DNA of 31,964 nt, taken from JBBSQE01 sp038258095 (GTDB taxonomy: Bacteria; Actinomycetota; Thermoleophilia; Solirubrobacterales; 70-9). The notes under the pieces were generated by a model. It ran no database searches. It was given only the letters and a program-made list of their open reading frames with translations, and was not told the DNA's origin. The DNA lies in contig JBBSQE010000009.1 in assembly GCA_038258095.1 (NCBI GenBank), forward strand, positions 1-31,964. The letters are read 5' to 3'. This document shows positions 24,536 to 31,964 of this stretch, one piece after another. Each line of letters begins with the position of its first letter. The stretch's first letter is position 1. The position numbers and the translations under genes were made by a program.

Positions 24536-25449
24536 CCCGCACGGTCTACCTGGGCACCTCGGCCTTCGCCGCAACCGTCCTGCACCGCCTGGCGGGCACG
24601 TCGCACCGCCCGGCGCTCGTGGTCGCCCCGCCCGATCGTCGGCGGGGGAGAGGGCGGACCGAGCAGCCGCCACCGGTCGCCGCCGCGGCATCCGAGCTCG
24701 GGATCGATCTCGTTCAGACGGCGGACGCGAACGGGGAGGGGGTTCTCGATCGGATTCGCAGCGCCGACCCCGATGCGGGCGTCGTCTGTGCGTTCGGGCA
24801 GATCATTCGCGAGCCGCTGCTCGGAGAGCTCGAGATCCTCAACATCCACCCATCTCTGCTGCCGCGCTGGCGCGGGGCGGCGCCAATCGAGCGGGCGATC
24901 ATGGCCGGCGACGAGGTGACCGGCGTGTGCGTGATGCGCCTGACCGAGGGCCTCGACTCCGGGCCGGTGGCAGTGCGTGAGCCGGTGCAGATCCAATCCG
25001 GTGAGGACTACGGGTTGCTGTCGGAGCGGCTCGCGGAGCTAGGCGGGGAGCTGCTCGTGCGGGCGCTCGACGCCCGCTTGGCGGGAGATCTCGAGTGGTC
25101 CGAGCAGGAGGGCGAGCCGACCTACGCGGAGAAGATCGGCCGCGCCGAGCGCCTGCTGTCCCCGGAGCGCCCCGCCATCGACCTGGAGAGGACGGTGAGG
25201 GCACTCACGCCGCACATCGGTGCGCAGCTCGAGGTCGAAGGCGGGGATCGGCTCGGGGTCCGAGCCGCGGCGGCTACCGGGGACCGGGTGCCGGCCGGAG
25301 CCTTCGAGGTCCACGAAGGCGCGCTGCTGTTCGGCTGCGCCACGGGTTCCCTGCGAATCGATCTGCTCCAGCCTCCCGGCGGGAAGCCGATGCAAGCGGC
25401 CGAGTACCTACGGGGGCACGATGTGCCATCGCTCCCGGACGCCCAATGA
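24532..25449 (+). CDS. fmt: Methionyl-tRNA formyltransferase
   Basis: This enzyme formylates initiator Met-tRNA using 10-formyl-THF. The N-terminal formyltransferase domain has catalytic Asn104 and His106 in 'EILNIHPSLLPRWRGAAPI' and Asp142 in 'TEGLDSGPV'. The C-terminal tRNA-binding OB-like domain starts near 'PTYAEKIGRAERLL' (about residue 200). The length of 305 aa is normal. The reading frame is open further upstream, but GTG 24532 is chosen because 'TVYLGTSAFAATVLHRL' is the conserved N-terminus and it overlaps the def stop. It is translationally coupled to rsmB by ATGA at 25446. It draws on the same C1-folate pool that purU drains. Confidence 0.95.
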   Translation: MTRTVYLGTSAFAATVLHRLAGTSHRPALVVAPPDRRRGRGRTEQPPPVAAAASELGIDLVQTADANGEGVLDRIRSADPDAGVVCAFGQIIREPLLGELEILNIHPSLLPRWRGAAPIERAIMAGDEVTGVCVMRLTEGLDSGPVAVREPVQIQSGEDYGLLSERLAELGGELLVRALDARLAGDLEWSEQEGEPTYAEKIGRAERLLSPERPAIDLERTVRALTPHIGAQLEVEGGDRLGVRAAAATGDRVPAGAFEVHEGALLFGCATGSLRIDLLQPPGGKPMQAAEYLRGHDVPSLPDAQ

Positions 25450-26813
25450 CGGAGATAACCCCGGCGCGCTCGGTCGCCTACGAGGTCATCCGCGGGACCT
25501 TCGAGGATGGGGCCTTCACGGATGTCGCGTTTCGGGCCGCCGCCGACGGAGCTGGGCTCGAGGGCCGCGAGCGCGCCCAGGCCCAGCGCCTGACCTACGG
25601 CGCGGTCCAGCGCCGCGGCACGAGCGACGCCACGATCGGAGAGCTGTCGGGACGCCCGGCGGTCCGCCTCGACCCGCCGGTGCGGACCGCCCTGCGCCTC
25701 GGCCTCTACGAACTTCTGTATTCCGACGGAGCGGCCGACCATGCAACGGTCGACCAGACCGTGGAGCTCGGTCGCCGTGGCGGTTCGCCACAGGCCGCTG
25801 GGATGATCAACGCCGTCATGCGCCGGGCGCAGCGCGAGCGCGGCGAGCTGCTCACCAAGGATCGCGACGACCATGACCCGGCAGCCGCGGCTCGCGCCCA
25901 CTCGGCTCCTCGTTGGCTGGCGAACCTGTGGTGGGAAGAGCAGGGCTCGGACCGCGCCCGATCCCTTCTTGCGGCATCGAACCGGGCCAGCGAGCGCGGG
26001 CTGCGCGTCAACACCATGCGCGCTGAGCCCAGCGTGATGGCGGAGCGGCTTCGGCGCGCCGGTGTGACCGTCGAGGCCGCGGATGGCTCATACCCCCTCG
26101 CGCCACCCGAATTGCTGATCGCCGAAGGACGGCTTGCCGGCGCCCTCGAGGCGATCGAGCGCGGCGACGTCACGCCGCAGTCGCGCGGCTCGGCCGCCGT
26201 TGTCGAGGTGCTCGACCCCCAGCCCGGGGAGGCGATCCTCGACCTCTGTGCCGGGCCAGGGGTGAAGACCGGTCAGATGGCGGAGCGGATGGAGGGACGC
26301 GGCGAAATCATCTCGGTCGAGCCCGACGAGGCGCGGGCCGGCGAGATCGCGGCGGCCGCTGAGCGATTGGGGGTCCGCTCGGTGTCGATCTTCGAGGTGG
26401 ACGCCGCGGAGCTCACCCTCGGGCGGGACTTCGACCGTGTCCTGGTCGATGCGCCGTGTTCGGATCTCGGGGCACTTGCGTCCCGCCCGGACGCCCGCTG
26501 GCGCAAGTCGCCGAAGCAGATCAAGCGACTCGCCGAGCTGCAGCAACGGATACTGCGAAACGCCGTGGCGCGGGTCCGTCCCGGCGGCGTCATCGTCTAT
26601 GCGACCTGCACGATCTCCCACGCCGAAAATGAGGCGAACATCGCCGCTCTCCTCGCCGAAGCCGGAGGGGACCTCCCGCCGCTGACCGTGGACGACCTAG
26701 GCGCCCTCTCACCTGGGCTTGCATCAGCGTCGGATTCGCGCTTCCTGCAGATCCTCCCCGACCGTGACGGAACGACGGGCTTCTTCATCGTCCGGCTGCG
26801 GCGCGATGGTTAA
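25446..26813 (+). CDS. rsmB: 16S rRNA (cytosine-C5) methyltransferase RsmB/Sun type
   Basis: This SAM-dependent methyltransferase modifies a cytosine of 16S rRNA (C967 in E. coli). An N-terminal NusB-like RNA-binding domain covers residues 1-140 ('PARSVAYEVIRGTFEDGAF'). The Rossmann domain has SAM motif 'DLCAGPGVKTGQMAE' (266-280), motif IV 'VDAPCSDLGALASRPDARW' with Cys338, and motif VI 'YATCTISHAENE' with catalytic Cys388. PGV replaces the more usual PGG(K), and CSDLG replaces CSGLG, both tolerated variants. The length is 455 aa. ATG 25446 overlaps the fmt stop. Its SAM could come from metK nearby. Confidence 0.93.
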   Translation: MTEITPARSVAYEVIRGTFEDGAFTDVAFRAAADGAGLEGRERAQAQRLTYGAVQRRGTSDATIGELSGRPAVRLDPPVRTALRLGLYELLYSDGAADHATVDQTVELGRRGGSPQAAGMINAVMRRAQRERGELLTKDRDDHDPAAAARAHSAPRWLANLWWEEQGSDRARSLLAASNRASERGLRVNTMRAEPSVMAERLRRAGVTVEAADGSYPLAPPELLIAEGRLAGALEAIERGDVTPQSRGSAAVVEVLDPQPGEAILDLCAGPGVKTGQMAERMEGRGEIISVEPDEARAGEIAAAAERLGVRSVSIFEVDAAELTLGRDFDRVLVDAPCSDLGALASRPDARWRKSPKQIKRLAELQQRILRNAVARVRPGGVIVYATCTISHAENEANIAALLAEAGGDLPPLTVDDLGALSPGLASASDSRFLQILPDRDGTTGFFIVRLRRDG

Positions 26814-27018
26814 GGCGATGAAATGCCCCGGTTGCAAGGAGCCTTGGCTGCGGCCGACGCAGCTCGCTGGCCGGTTTCGCTGCGTGTACTGTCTGCGCCG
26901 CTACGAGCTCGTGTCGCAGTGCCCCGACTGCGGCGAGCACCAGACGATCGCCCGCATGAGCTCGACCGAGGACATGACATGTCAAAGCTGCGGCGCCTCG
27001 ATGCTGAGGCGGGTATGA
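26806..27018 (+). CDS. Small double zinc-ribbon protein
   Basis: The function is unknown. The protein has about 70 residues with four CxxC pairs (CPGC, CVYC, CPDC, CQSC), which fold as two treble-clef or zinc-ribbon units binding two zinc ions. Between them lies 'RRYELVSQCPDCGEHQTIARM'-like sequence, resembling the zinc-ribbon parts of RNA-polymerase- or ribosome-linked proteins. ATG 26806 overlaps rsmB by 8 bases; ATG 26818 would begin 'MKCPGC' and is equally possible (66 residues). Its stop overlaps the rpe ATG (ATGA), so it belongs to the operon. There is no membrane segment. It could bind nucleic acid or a protein partner; this is inference from fold only. Confidence 0.7.
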   Translation: MVKAMKCPGCKEPWLRPTQLAGRFRCVYCLRRYELVSQCPDCGEHQTIARMSSTEDMTCQSCGASMLRRV

Positions 27019-27695
27019 CTCTGAACGAACTAGCCGAGTCGCCCCGGGTCGCTCCCTCGATCCTGTCCGCCGATTTCGCGAAGCTCGGCTCGCAGGTGGC
27101 TGAGGTGATGGACGCCGGTGCGAGGGTCATCCACGTCGACGTGATGGACGGCCACTTCGTACCGCCGATCACGATCGGGCCGCTGGTCGCCGGAGCGATC
27201 GCGGATCGGGTCCACGACGCCGGCGGGGTCATAGATGTCCACCTGATGATCGAGAGCCCCGAGCGGCAGTTCGAGGAGTTCGCGCAGGCGGGAGCCGATT
27301 CGATCACCTTCCATGCCGAGGCCACTCCGCACCTCAACCGAGCGATCGGCGCCCTGCACGAGCTCGGGTGCGGTGCGGGAGTCGCGATCAACCCGGGGAC
27401 GCCGGTCGCGGCGCTCGGAGAGATCGCCGCGATCGCTGACGTGCTGCTCTGCATGACGGTCAACCCGGGTTGGGGTGGCCAGGCTTTCATCGCTACCTCG
27501 CCGGACAAGGTGAGCCGGATCGGGGCGTTGGGCGGCAACGCGGCGATAGAGGTCGACGGTGGCGTCGACACCGAGACGGCAGGCTCGGTCGCCGACGCCG
27601 GGGCCAGGCTCTTCGTCGCGGGTTCGGCGATCTTCGGCAGCGACGACCCGGCGGCCGCCTACACCGCCATCGCGGCGGCGGCCGGCGCCTCCTGA
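27015..27695 (+). CDS. rpe: Ribulose-phosphate 3-epimerase
   Basis: This TIM-barrel enzyme interconverts ribulose 5-phosphate and xylulose 5-phosphate in the pentose phosphate pathway. Signatures are 'VAPSILSADFAKLGSQV', 'VIHVDVMDGHFVPPITIGP' with metal-binding His and Asp, 'IDVHLMIESPE', 'MTVNPGWGGQAFI' and 'IEVDGGVDTETAG'. The length of 226 aa is normal. ATG 27015 overlaps the zinc-ribbon stop; upstream in-frame codons belong to that gene's region. It ends 10 bases before the stop of the convergent antiporter gene; no terminator hairpin is visible between them. Confidence 0.96.
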   Translation: MTLNELAESPRVAPSILSADFAKLGSQVAEVMDAGARVIHVDVMDGHFVPPITIGPLVAGAIADRVHDAGGVIDVHLMIESPERQFEEFAQAGADSITFHAEATPHLNRAIGALHELGCGAGVAINPGTPVAALGEIAAIADVLLCMTVNPGWGGQAFIATSPDKVSRIGALGGNAAIEVDGGVDTETAGSVADAGARLFVAGSAIFGSDDPAAAYTAIAAAAGAS

Positions 27696-27705
27696 GTCCC
27701 GTGGG

Positions 27706-29502
27706 TCAGCCCGGAGCGCGCAGGGCTCCGGCGACCTCCTGCCACCACGCGCGGCGCGAGGGCTCGAGCTCACGGCGACTGCCCCGCCGCTCGCAGAACG
27801 CGGCGAGCGCCCGGTGCCCCCCCACGGCGACCAGTTCGGGGCTCGTGACCGCGTAGCGCCCGTCGGCGAGTGTCGCCAGGCACCCCGGACGGTCGTGACG
27901 GACACGGATCAACCCGGTGACCGGGACGCCGTTGATCTCCTCCGGAGCGGATGGGCTGAGCCCCTCGGGGAGCGGGCGGACTGAGAAGATGAGCGGCGAC
28001 CCCCGGTGTGGGAGGCGGGGTGGCTTCTCCCCACCGATGGGGCCGTCGTGCCACTGCTTCGTGAGCCTCTCGACCTCCTCCAGTGCTCCACTCCTGGCGA
28101 GGATGTGGAGCTCGTCGCCTGCCCTGAGCTGGGTCGATCCGCGAGGGGGGATGGCCTCGCCCTCGCGAGCGATCACGCTGACAAGCGCCTCGCGCGGCAA
28201 TCCGAGCTCCCGCACCAGGTGGCCGTCGGCCGCGGCATCCTCCTCGATCCGGTGGGCGACCACGTCGCCGCCCAGCCGCTGGATGCGGCTCGACTCCAGC
28301 AGGCGCTGAGGCAGGGCGGGCTCCTCGGTCGTCAGGCCGAGGCGGCGGGCCAGCGGCTCGAAGGTGGCGCCCTGGACGAGAGCCGAGGTGACGACGACGA
28401 AGAAGACGATGTCGAACAGCCGCTCGCTGGAGGCCACCCCGGCGACGACCGGGAACGTGGCCAGCCAGATCGGCGCAGCACCGCGCAACCCGGCCCATCC
28501 GAGCATCAGGCGCTCGCGGTTGTTGAACGGGCTGGGCAGGCTGGCGACAAACGCGGCGAGCGGGCGGGCGACGAAGATCAGGACGGCCGACAGCAGCAGG
28601 CCGTCGACCGCCACGTCACCGAGCTGACTCGGCAACACCAGCAGTCCGAGGACGAAGAAGAGCGTGATCTGGGCCACCCAGCTGAGGCCCTGGTGGAAGG
28701 CGACGATCGTTCGCCGCGCCGGCAGCTGCACGTCCCCGAGGGACAGTGCCGTCAGGTACACGGCGAGCAGGCCACTGCCGTGCGCGAGCTCGGCCGTGCC
28801 GTAGGCGATGCCTGCCACTGCGACCGAGAGGACCGGGAACACCCCCTCGGTCGGCAGGTCGATGCGGCGCAGCAGATCCGCTGCCAGGCGGCCGAGGATC
28901 AACCCGACCGCGATGCCCGCGACGAGCCGCAGCGCGAGCGATCCGGCCATGTCGAGCGCTCCGTAGCCCGGATCCTGGATCCAATCGATGAAGCCGATGA
29001 CGAGGAGCAAAGCGACCGGGTCGTTCATGCCCGATTCGCCCTCCAGTGAGCGGGCCAGCGGACGCTCGAGGCGAGACTCCCTGAGCACCGCGAAGATCGC
29101 GGCGCTATCGGTCGCCGCCATCGCCGAGCCCACGAGCATCGCCTGGAGGGTGCCGAGCCCGAAGATCACCTTCGCGGCGATTCCCGCGAGGACGGCGGTC
29201 AGGATCGTTCCCACGAACGCGAGCGAGATCGCGGTCCCCAGAACGGGCCGGATCTCCCGCCAGCCGGCGTTCAGCCCACCCTCGAAGATGATCAGGACGA
29301 GGCCGATCGTCCCCAGCGTCCTCGTCAACTCCGCGTCGGAGAAGTCGATGCCGCCGACGCCGTCGGAGCCCGCCAGCATGCCGAGCCCGAGGAACAGGAG
29401 CAGCCCCGGGATGCGGATCCGGTCGGCGACCAGGGCCGCGCAGATGCCTGCGGCGAGGAGGACGCCCGCGAGGAGGATCAGGTCAGCGTCATGGCCCTCC
29501 AC
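27706..29502 (-). CDS. CPA1-family Na+(K+)/H+ antiporter with TrkA-C domain
   Basis: This is an inner-membrane cation/proton antiporter of the NhaP2/CvrA type, probably for K+ or Na+ homeostasis and pH. About 12 hydrophobic segments fill residues 5-400. 'AATDSAAIFAVLRES' (129-143) and 'EGESGMNDPVAL' (154-165) give the ion-binding Thr-Asp and the Asn160-Asp161 pair that marks electroneutral CPA1 proteins. A cytosolic TrkA-C-like domain follows ('VRELGLPREALVSVIAREG', 'LRAGDELHILAR'), then an extra C-terminal domain of about 110 residues. The length of 598 aa matches NhaP2-like proteins. It is third in the minus-strand unit with the flippase-like and GT2 genes, 9 bases after the former. Confidence 0.9.
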   Translation of the reverse strand: MEGHDADLILLAGVLLAAGICAALVADRIRIPGLLLFLGLGMLAGSDGVGGIDFSDAELTRTLGTIGLVLIIFEGGLNAGWREIRPVLGTAISLAFVGTILTAVLAGIAAKVIFGLGTLQAMLVGSAMAATDSAAIFAVLRESRLERPLARSLEGESGMNDPVALLLVIGFIDWIQDPGYGALDMAGSLALRLVAGIAVGLILGRLAADLLRRIDLPTEGVFPVLSVAVAGIAYGTAELAHGSGLLAVYLTALSLGDVQLPARRTIVAFHQGLSWVAQITLFFVLGLLVLPSQLGDVAVDGLLLSAVLIFVARPLAAFVASLPSPFNNRERLMLGWAGLRGAAPIWLATFPVVAGVASSERLFDIVFFVVVTSALVQGATFEPLARRLGLTTEEPALPQRLLESSRIQRLGGDVVAHRIEEDAAADGHLVRELGLPREALVSVIAREGEAIPPRGSTQLRAGDELHILARSGALEEVERLTKQWHDGPIGGEKPPRLPHRGSPLIFSVRPLPEGLSPSAPEEINGVPVTGLIRVRHDRPGCLATLADGRYAVTSPELVAVGGHRALAAFCERRGSRRELEPSRRAWWQEVAGALRAPG

Positions 29503-29511
29503 GCCGGCGGT

Positions 29512-30933
29512 TCAGGAGCTCTCGTCGAGGTTCGCGAGACGCATCTCGAGTTCCTCGGACGAACCCGCCTCGGGCACATCCTCCGAGCGCTCGTGGGGAC
29601 GGCGATAGATGAGGAACAGGAGCCCGAACAGAAGCGCGGCCGTCGCGGCGAAGCCGAGCTCGACCCGCCTGAACTCATCCGTGATGAACGGCAGGAAGTT
29701 CCAGGCGACGAAGAAGACCGCGCAGGAGATCCAGCGGATCGAGGCCCGCCGAACCTGGCCCTGGGCCACGCAGGCCTGGTTGACCGTCACCGCGGAGAGG
29801 TAGAGCGCCATCCCCAGTGTGATCAGCAGAAGGCCCGCTCGGTCGTAGGTGAACTTCTTTGAGAAAGCGACCTGCATTAGCTGCGGGCCGGCGATCACGA
29901 CGAAGACCGCCACGACGGCGCCGAACGCGGCGACGGCCAGCAGCACGTTGCGAATGGTGCGGTGGAACTCCCTCTCGGAGTCCTCCTCGCCGCCGTGGTG
30001 GAGCGTTGTTAGGTGGGGGAGGAGGCTGGTCGACACCGCCTGGAAGAGTTGCAGCGGGGCCCGGGCGATCATCAGGACGTTGAAGATGAACCCCGCGGCA
30101 GCCGCCCCCTCGAGGCTCTTGATGATCAGTGGCCCGGCGTTCAGGAATGTCTGCTCGGCGAGCATGATGAGCAGGATCGAGGCGGCGAAGCCGGCGCCAT
30201 GGGCGAGGGAGAACTCGTCCGGCGATCCGCCGTCGGAGGAGGTCGGGGTCGGCGAGGGACGGCTGGATGACCCTTCGGCGGCACGCTTGGCCGCTTGGCG
30301 CCGGAACGCGAACGGCACGACCAGCAAGCTCAGTGATGGGGCCGCCACGATGCCGATCGCGACCGCCGACTGGCCGCTGAGCAGGCCGATGGCGACGAGG
30401 ACCGCAAAGATCGTGCGAAAGAAGGACTCGGAGAGGATCAGCGCCGCGAAGAGGGGAAACCGCCGGTGCCCGGCGAGGTAGCCGCGGGCGAAGTAGCTCG
30501 CGGCGTAGAAGAGGACGGCCGAAAAATAGACCCAGTAGAGCGTCGCGTTCCCTTCAAGCAGGCCGTTCTTGATCGGGCCCATGAGGGCAAGGGCGACGAC
30601 CGCGAACGAGGCGGACAGGCCGAGCTGGATCTTCGCCGCGACGCGAACCGGGCCGGAGTCGTCCTCGCCTCGGGCGAGGTGCTCGGAGATGTGGCGCGAC
30701 AGGAGCTGGTCGATCGGCCGGTAGAGGGTCGAGACCGTGATGAAGACCGCCGACCAGAGGACCGTGATCTGGCCGTAGTCCGCCTTCGACAGCACGTGCG
30801 AGGCGATGAAGAAGTAGGTGTAGGTGATGACGCCGGTGAGGCCGACGCCGATCGAAAGGAACCCGGCCATCTTGCCGTAGTCGGCAGCGGCCCCTTCCGC
30901 CGACTCGGCGCCCTCCGTACTCGGATCAGCCAT
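29512..30933 (-). CDS. Oligosaccharide flippase-like (Wzx/MOP) membrane protein
   Basis: This is a polytopic membrane protein of the polysaccharide-exporter (MOP) type, likely flipping lipid-linked sugars across the membrane. Roughly 12 hydrophobic segments are visible, beginning 'MAGFLSIGVGLTGVITYTYF' near residue 21. 'FFIASHVLSKADYGQITVLW' is the typical start of Wzx-like proteins. A Ser/Pro-rich soluble loop ('SSRPSPTPTSSDGG') lies near the middle and an acidic tail ends the 473 residues. It sits 14 bases downstream of a GT2 glycosyltransferase gene, which supports a glycan role. The exact substrate is unknown; O-antigen, teichuronic-type or cell-wall glycans are all possible. Confidence 0.75.
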   Translation of the reverse strand: MADPSTEGAESAEGAAADYGKMAGFLSIGVGLTGVITYTYFFIASHVLSKADYGQITVLWSAVFITVSTLYRPIDQLLSRHISEHLARGEDDSGPVRVAAKIQLGLSASFAVVALALMGPIKNGLLEGNATLYWVYFSAVLFYAASYFARGYLAGHRRFPLFAALILSESFFRTIFAVLVAIGLLSGQSAVAIGIVAAPSLSLLVVPFAFRRQAAKRAAEGSSSRPSPTPTSSDGGSPDEFSLAHGAGFAASILLIMLAEQTFLNAGPLIIKSLEGAAAAGFIFNVLMIARAPLQLFQAVSTSLLPHLTTLHHGGEEDSEREFHRTIRNVLLAVAAFGAVVAVFVVIAGPQLMQVAFSKKFTYDRAGLLLITLGMALYLSAVTVNQACVAQGQVRRASIRWISCAVFFVAWNFLPFITDEFRRVELGFAATAALLFGLLFLIYRRPHERSEDVPEAGSSEELEMRLANLDESS

Positions 30934-30947
30934 GGATCGTGGCGCCC

Positions 30948-31955
30948 TCAGGCGCCGATCCGCTCGATCTGCGAGTCGTCCTGGGCTCCGTCGAGGTGGG
31001 ACGGCTCGACTCCAAGCGAGAGCTCGACGCGGCGTACGCGCTCGAACACCCGCTGGGTCATCACACGCTGCCCGGCGAGGAGATCACCGATGACGCCGAG
31101 CGCGACGAGCTGTATCGCGGCGATGAAGAGCACGGCGCCGAGGATCAGGGACTGGATGTGGCCGGTGCTGTCGCCCTCGAGAATCCAGTCGAGGAGGAAG
31201 GGCATCCACGCCGCCAGCGCCAGGACGGCCGTGATCGCCCCCGCCGTCGCGAAGACGCGCAGCGGCTCGTAGCGGGCGTAGATCCGCATGATCGCCAGGG
31301 CGTTCCGCCGCACGTAGACGCCGGTCGAGCGAAACAGGCGCGATTCGCGGGTCTGCGGGTTCGTCCCGACCGGGACCTGGCCCACGGCGACGAACATCTT
31401 GCCGGCCTGGATCAGGCTCTCCAACGTGTAGGTGAAGTTGTCGACGACAATCAGCCCGAGTGCCGCCTCGCGGTCGTAGGCGCGAAAGCCCGAGGTGGCA
31501 TCGGCCACGTCGGTCCCCGAGAGCCGGCTGACGACCCAGCTGCCCAGCTTCTGAAGCATCTTCTTTGGGCCGGAGAAGTGCTCGATGCGGCCGACCTGCC
31601 GATCACCGACGACGAGATCGGCTTCGCCGGCGAGGATCGGCGCGAGGAGGCGCGGGATGTCCGAGCCGCGGTACTGGTTGTCGGCGTCGGTGTTCACGAT
31701 CAGGTCGGCGCCGAGTTTGAGGGCCGCGTCCAGGCCCGCCTGGAACGCGGCGGCGAGGCCCTTGTTGTTGGTCAGGCGCACCACGTGCTCGACGCCGTTC
31801 TCACGCGCCACCTCGACGGTGCGGTCGGTGGAGCCATCGTCGATCACGAGGATCTCGACCTCGTCGATGCCGGCGATCTCCCGCGGCAGGTCGGCGAGCG
31901 TCTCTGGGAGGGTCTCCTCCTCGTTCAGGCAGGGAATCTGGATGATCAGCTTCAT
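30948..31955 (-). CDS. GT2 polyprenyl-phosphate glycosyltransferase (DPM1/DesA-like)
   Basis: This is a GT-A fold family 2 glycosyltransferase, similar to dolichyl- or polyprenyl-phosphate hexose synthases that charge a lipid carrier with a sugar. 'IQIPCLNEEETLPETL' starts the fold. 'VIDDGSTDRT' (37-46) binds the nucleotide, and 'NTDADNQY' (88-95) carries the metal-binding DxD. 'DATSGFRAYDREAA' is the usual acceptor-loop motif. Two C-terminal hydrophobic segments (about 236-258 and 268-292) anchor it. The length is 335 aa. It is first of three minus-strand genes with the flippase-like and antiporter genes. The window ends 9 bases upstream of ATG 31955, so the promoter is not visible. Confidence 0.87.
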   Translation of the reverse strand: MKLIIQIPCLNEEETLPETLADLPREIAGIDEVEILVIDDGSTDRTVEVARENGVEHVVRLTNNKGLAAAFQAGLDAALKLGADLIVNTDADNQYRGSDIPRLLAPILAGEADLVVGDRQVGRIEHFSGPKKMLQKLGSWVVSRLSGTDVADATSGFRAYDREAALGLIVVDNFTYTLESLIQAGKMFVAVGQVPVGTNPQTRESRLFRSTGVYVRRNALAIMRIYARYEPLRVFATAGAITAVLALAAWMPFLLDWILEGDSTGHIQSLILGAVLFIAAIQLVALGVIGDLLAGQRVMTQRVFERVRRVELSLGVEPSHLDGAQDDSQIERIGA

Positions 31956-31964
31956 CAGGAAGGC

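Noticed and set aside
23017..24996. Long open frame (about 659 codons) on the minus strand opposite priA, def and fmt
   Set aside because: It mirrors three well-recognised plus-strand genes, shows no domain, and such frames are expected from GC-rich third positions.
25095..25445. Upstream extension of the rsmB frame
   Set aside because: This stretch is the fmt gene in another frame; RsmB homology begins at ATG 25446.

Overview
The window reads as chromosomal DNA of a high-GC actinobacterium. The lineage is probably Thermoleophilia/Solirubrobacterales, inferred from the secreted 'SEHIKDFRTEL' protein, the DUF3352 gene between der and metK, the split two-subunit glycine decarboxylase and the gene order; no marker gene proves this. 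Genes are packed tightly, many joined by ATGA, GTGA or TGATG overlaps. Coding runs on the plus strand except for three minus-strand patches. No tRNA, rRNA, CRISPR array or intact mobile element was seen, and no stretch longer than 300 bases lacks a gene.

Layout. 1-4875 (+): 3' part of a phytoene-desaturase-like FAD oxidoreductase, then gcvH, gcvPA and gcvPB (glycine cleavage H and P proteins) and purU (formyl-THF deformylase), a one-carbon/glycine block. 4886-5034: a collapsed ridA remnant. 5053-6861 (-): ku and a stand-alone LigD-type polymerase (NHEJ repair). 6942-9012 (+): trpS and a secreted protein with Ca-binding-type repeats. 9056-16162 (+): scpA, scpB, an rRNA pseudouridine synthase, then a chorismate/tyrosine block (aroH chorismate mutase, hisC-type aminotransferase, DAHP synthase, tyrA, aroA). 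16156-20955 (+): cmk, der, a DUF3352 protein and metK. 20956-21116: an inverted-repeat cluster. 21117-21635 (-): PH-domain membrane protein. 21697-27695 (+): priA, def, fmt, rsmB, a small zinc-ribbon protein and rpe. 27706-31955 (-): a GT2 glycosyltransferase, a flippase-like protein and a CPA1 antiporter, transcribed in that order.

How they work together. The aro block carries the first (DAHP synthase) and sixth (EPSP synthase) steps of the shikimate pathway plus the mutase, dehydrogenase and aminotransferase that turn chorismate into tyrosine. A short reading frame ending in Ser-Tyr-Arg-Tyr-Trp-Arg-Phe-Ser, followed by a perfect 9-bp hairpin, sits between hisC and the DAHP synthase gene. 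It looks like an aromatic-amino-acid attenuator placed inside the operon. priA-def-fmt-rsmB-rpe and scpA-scpB-rluB-cmk-der resemble known actinobacterial housekeeping neighbourhoods.

Most of the window is ordinary core genome. The parts worth a second look are the mid-operon aromatic leader, the four-unit inverted-repeat cluster after metK, the ridA remnant with an adjoining tandem duplication, and a recurrent TANNNT hexamer 6-7 nt before start codons that suggests leaderless transcripts. No wholly new multi-gene system was found.
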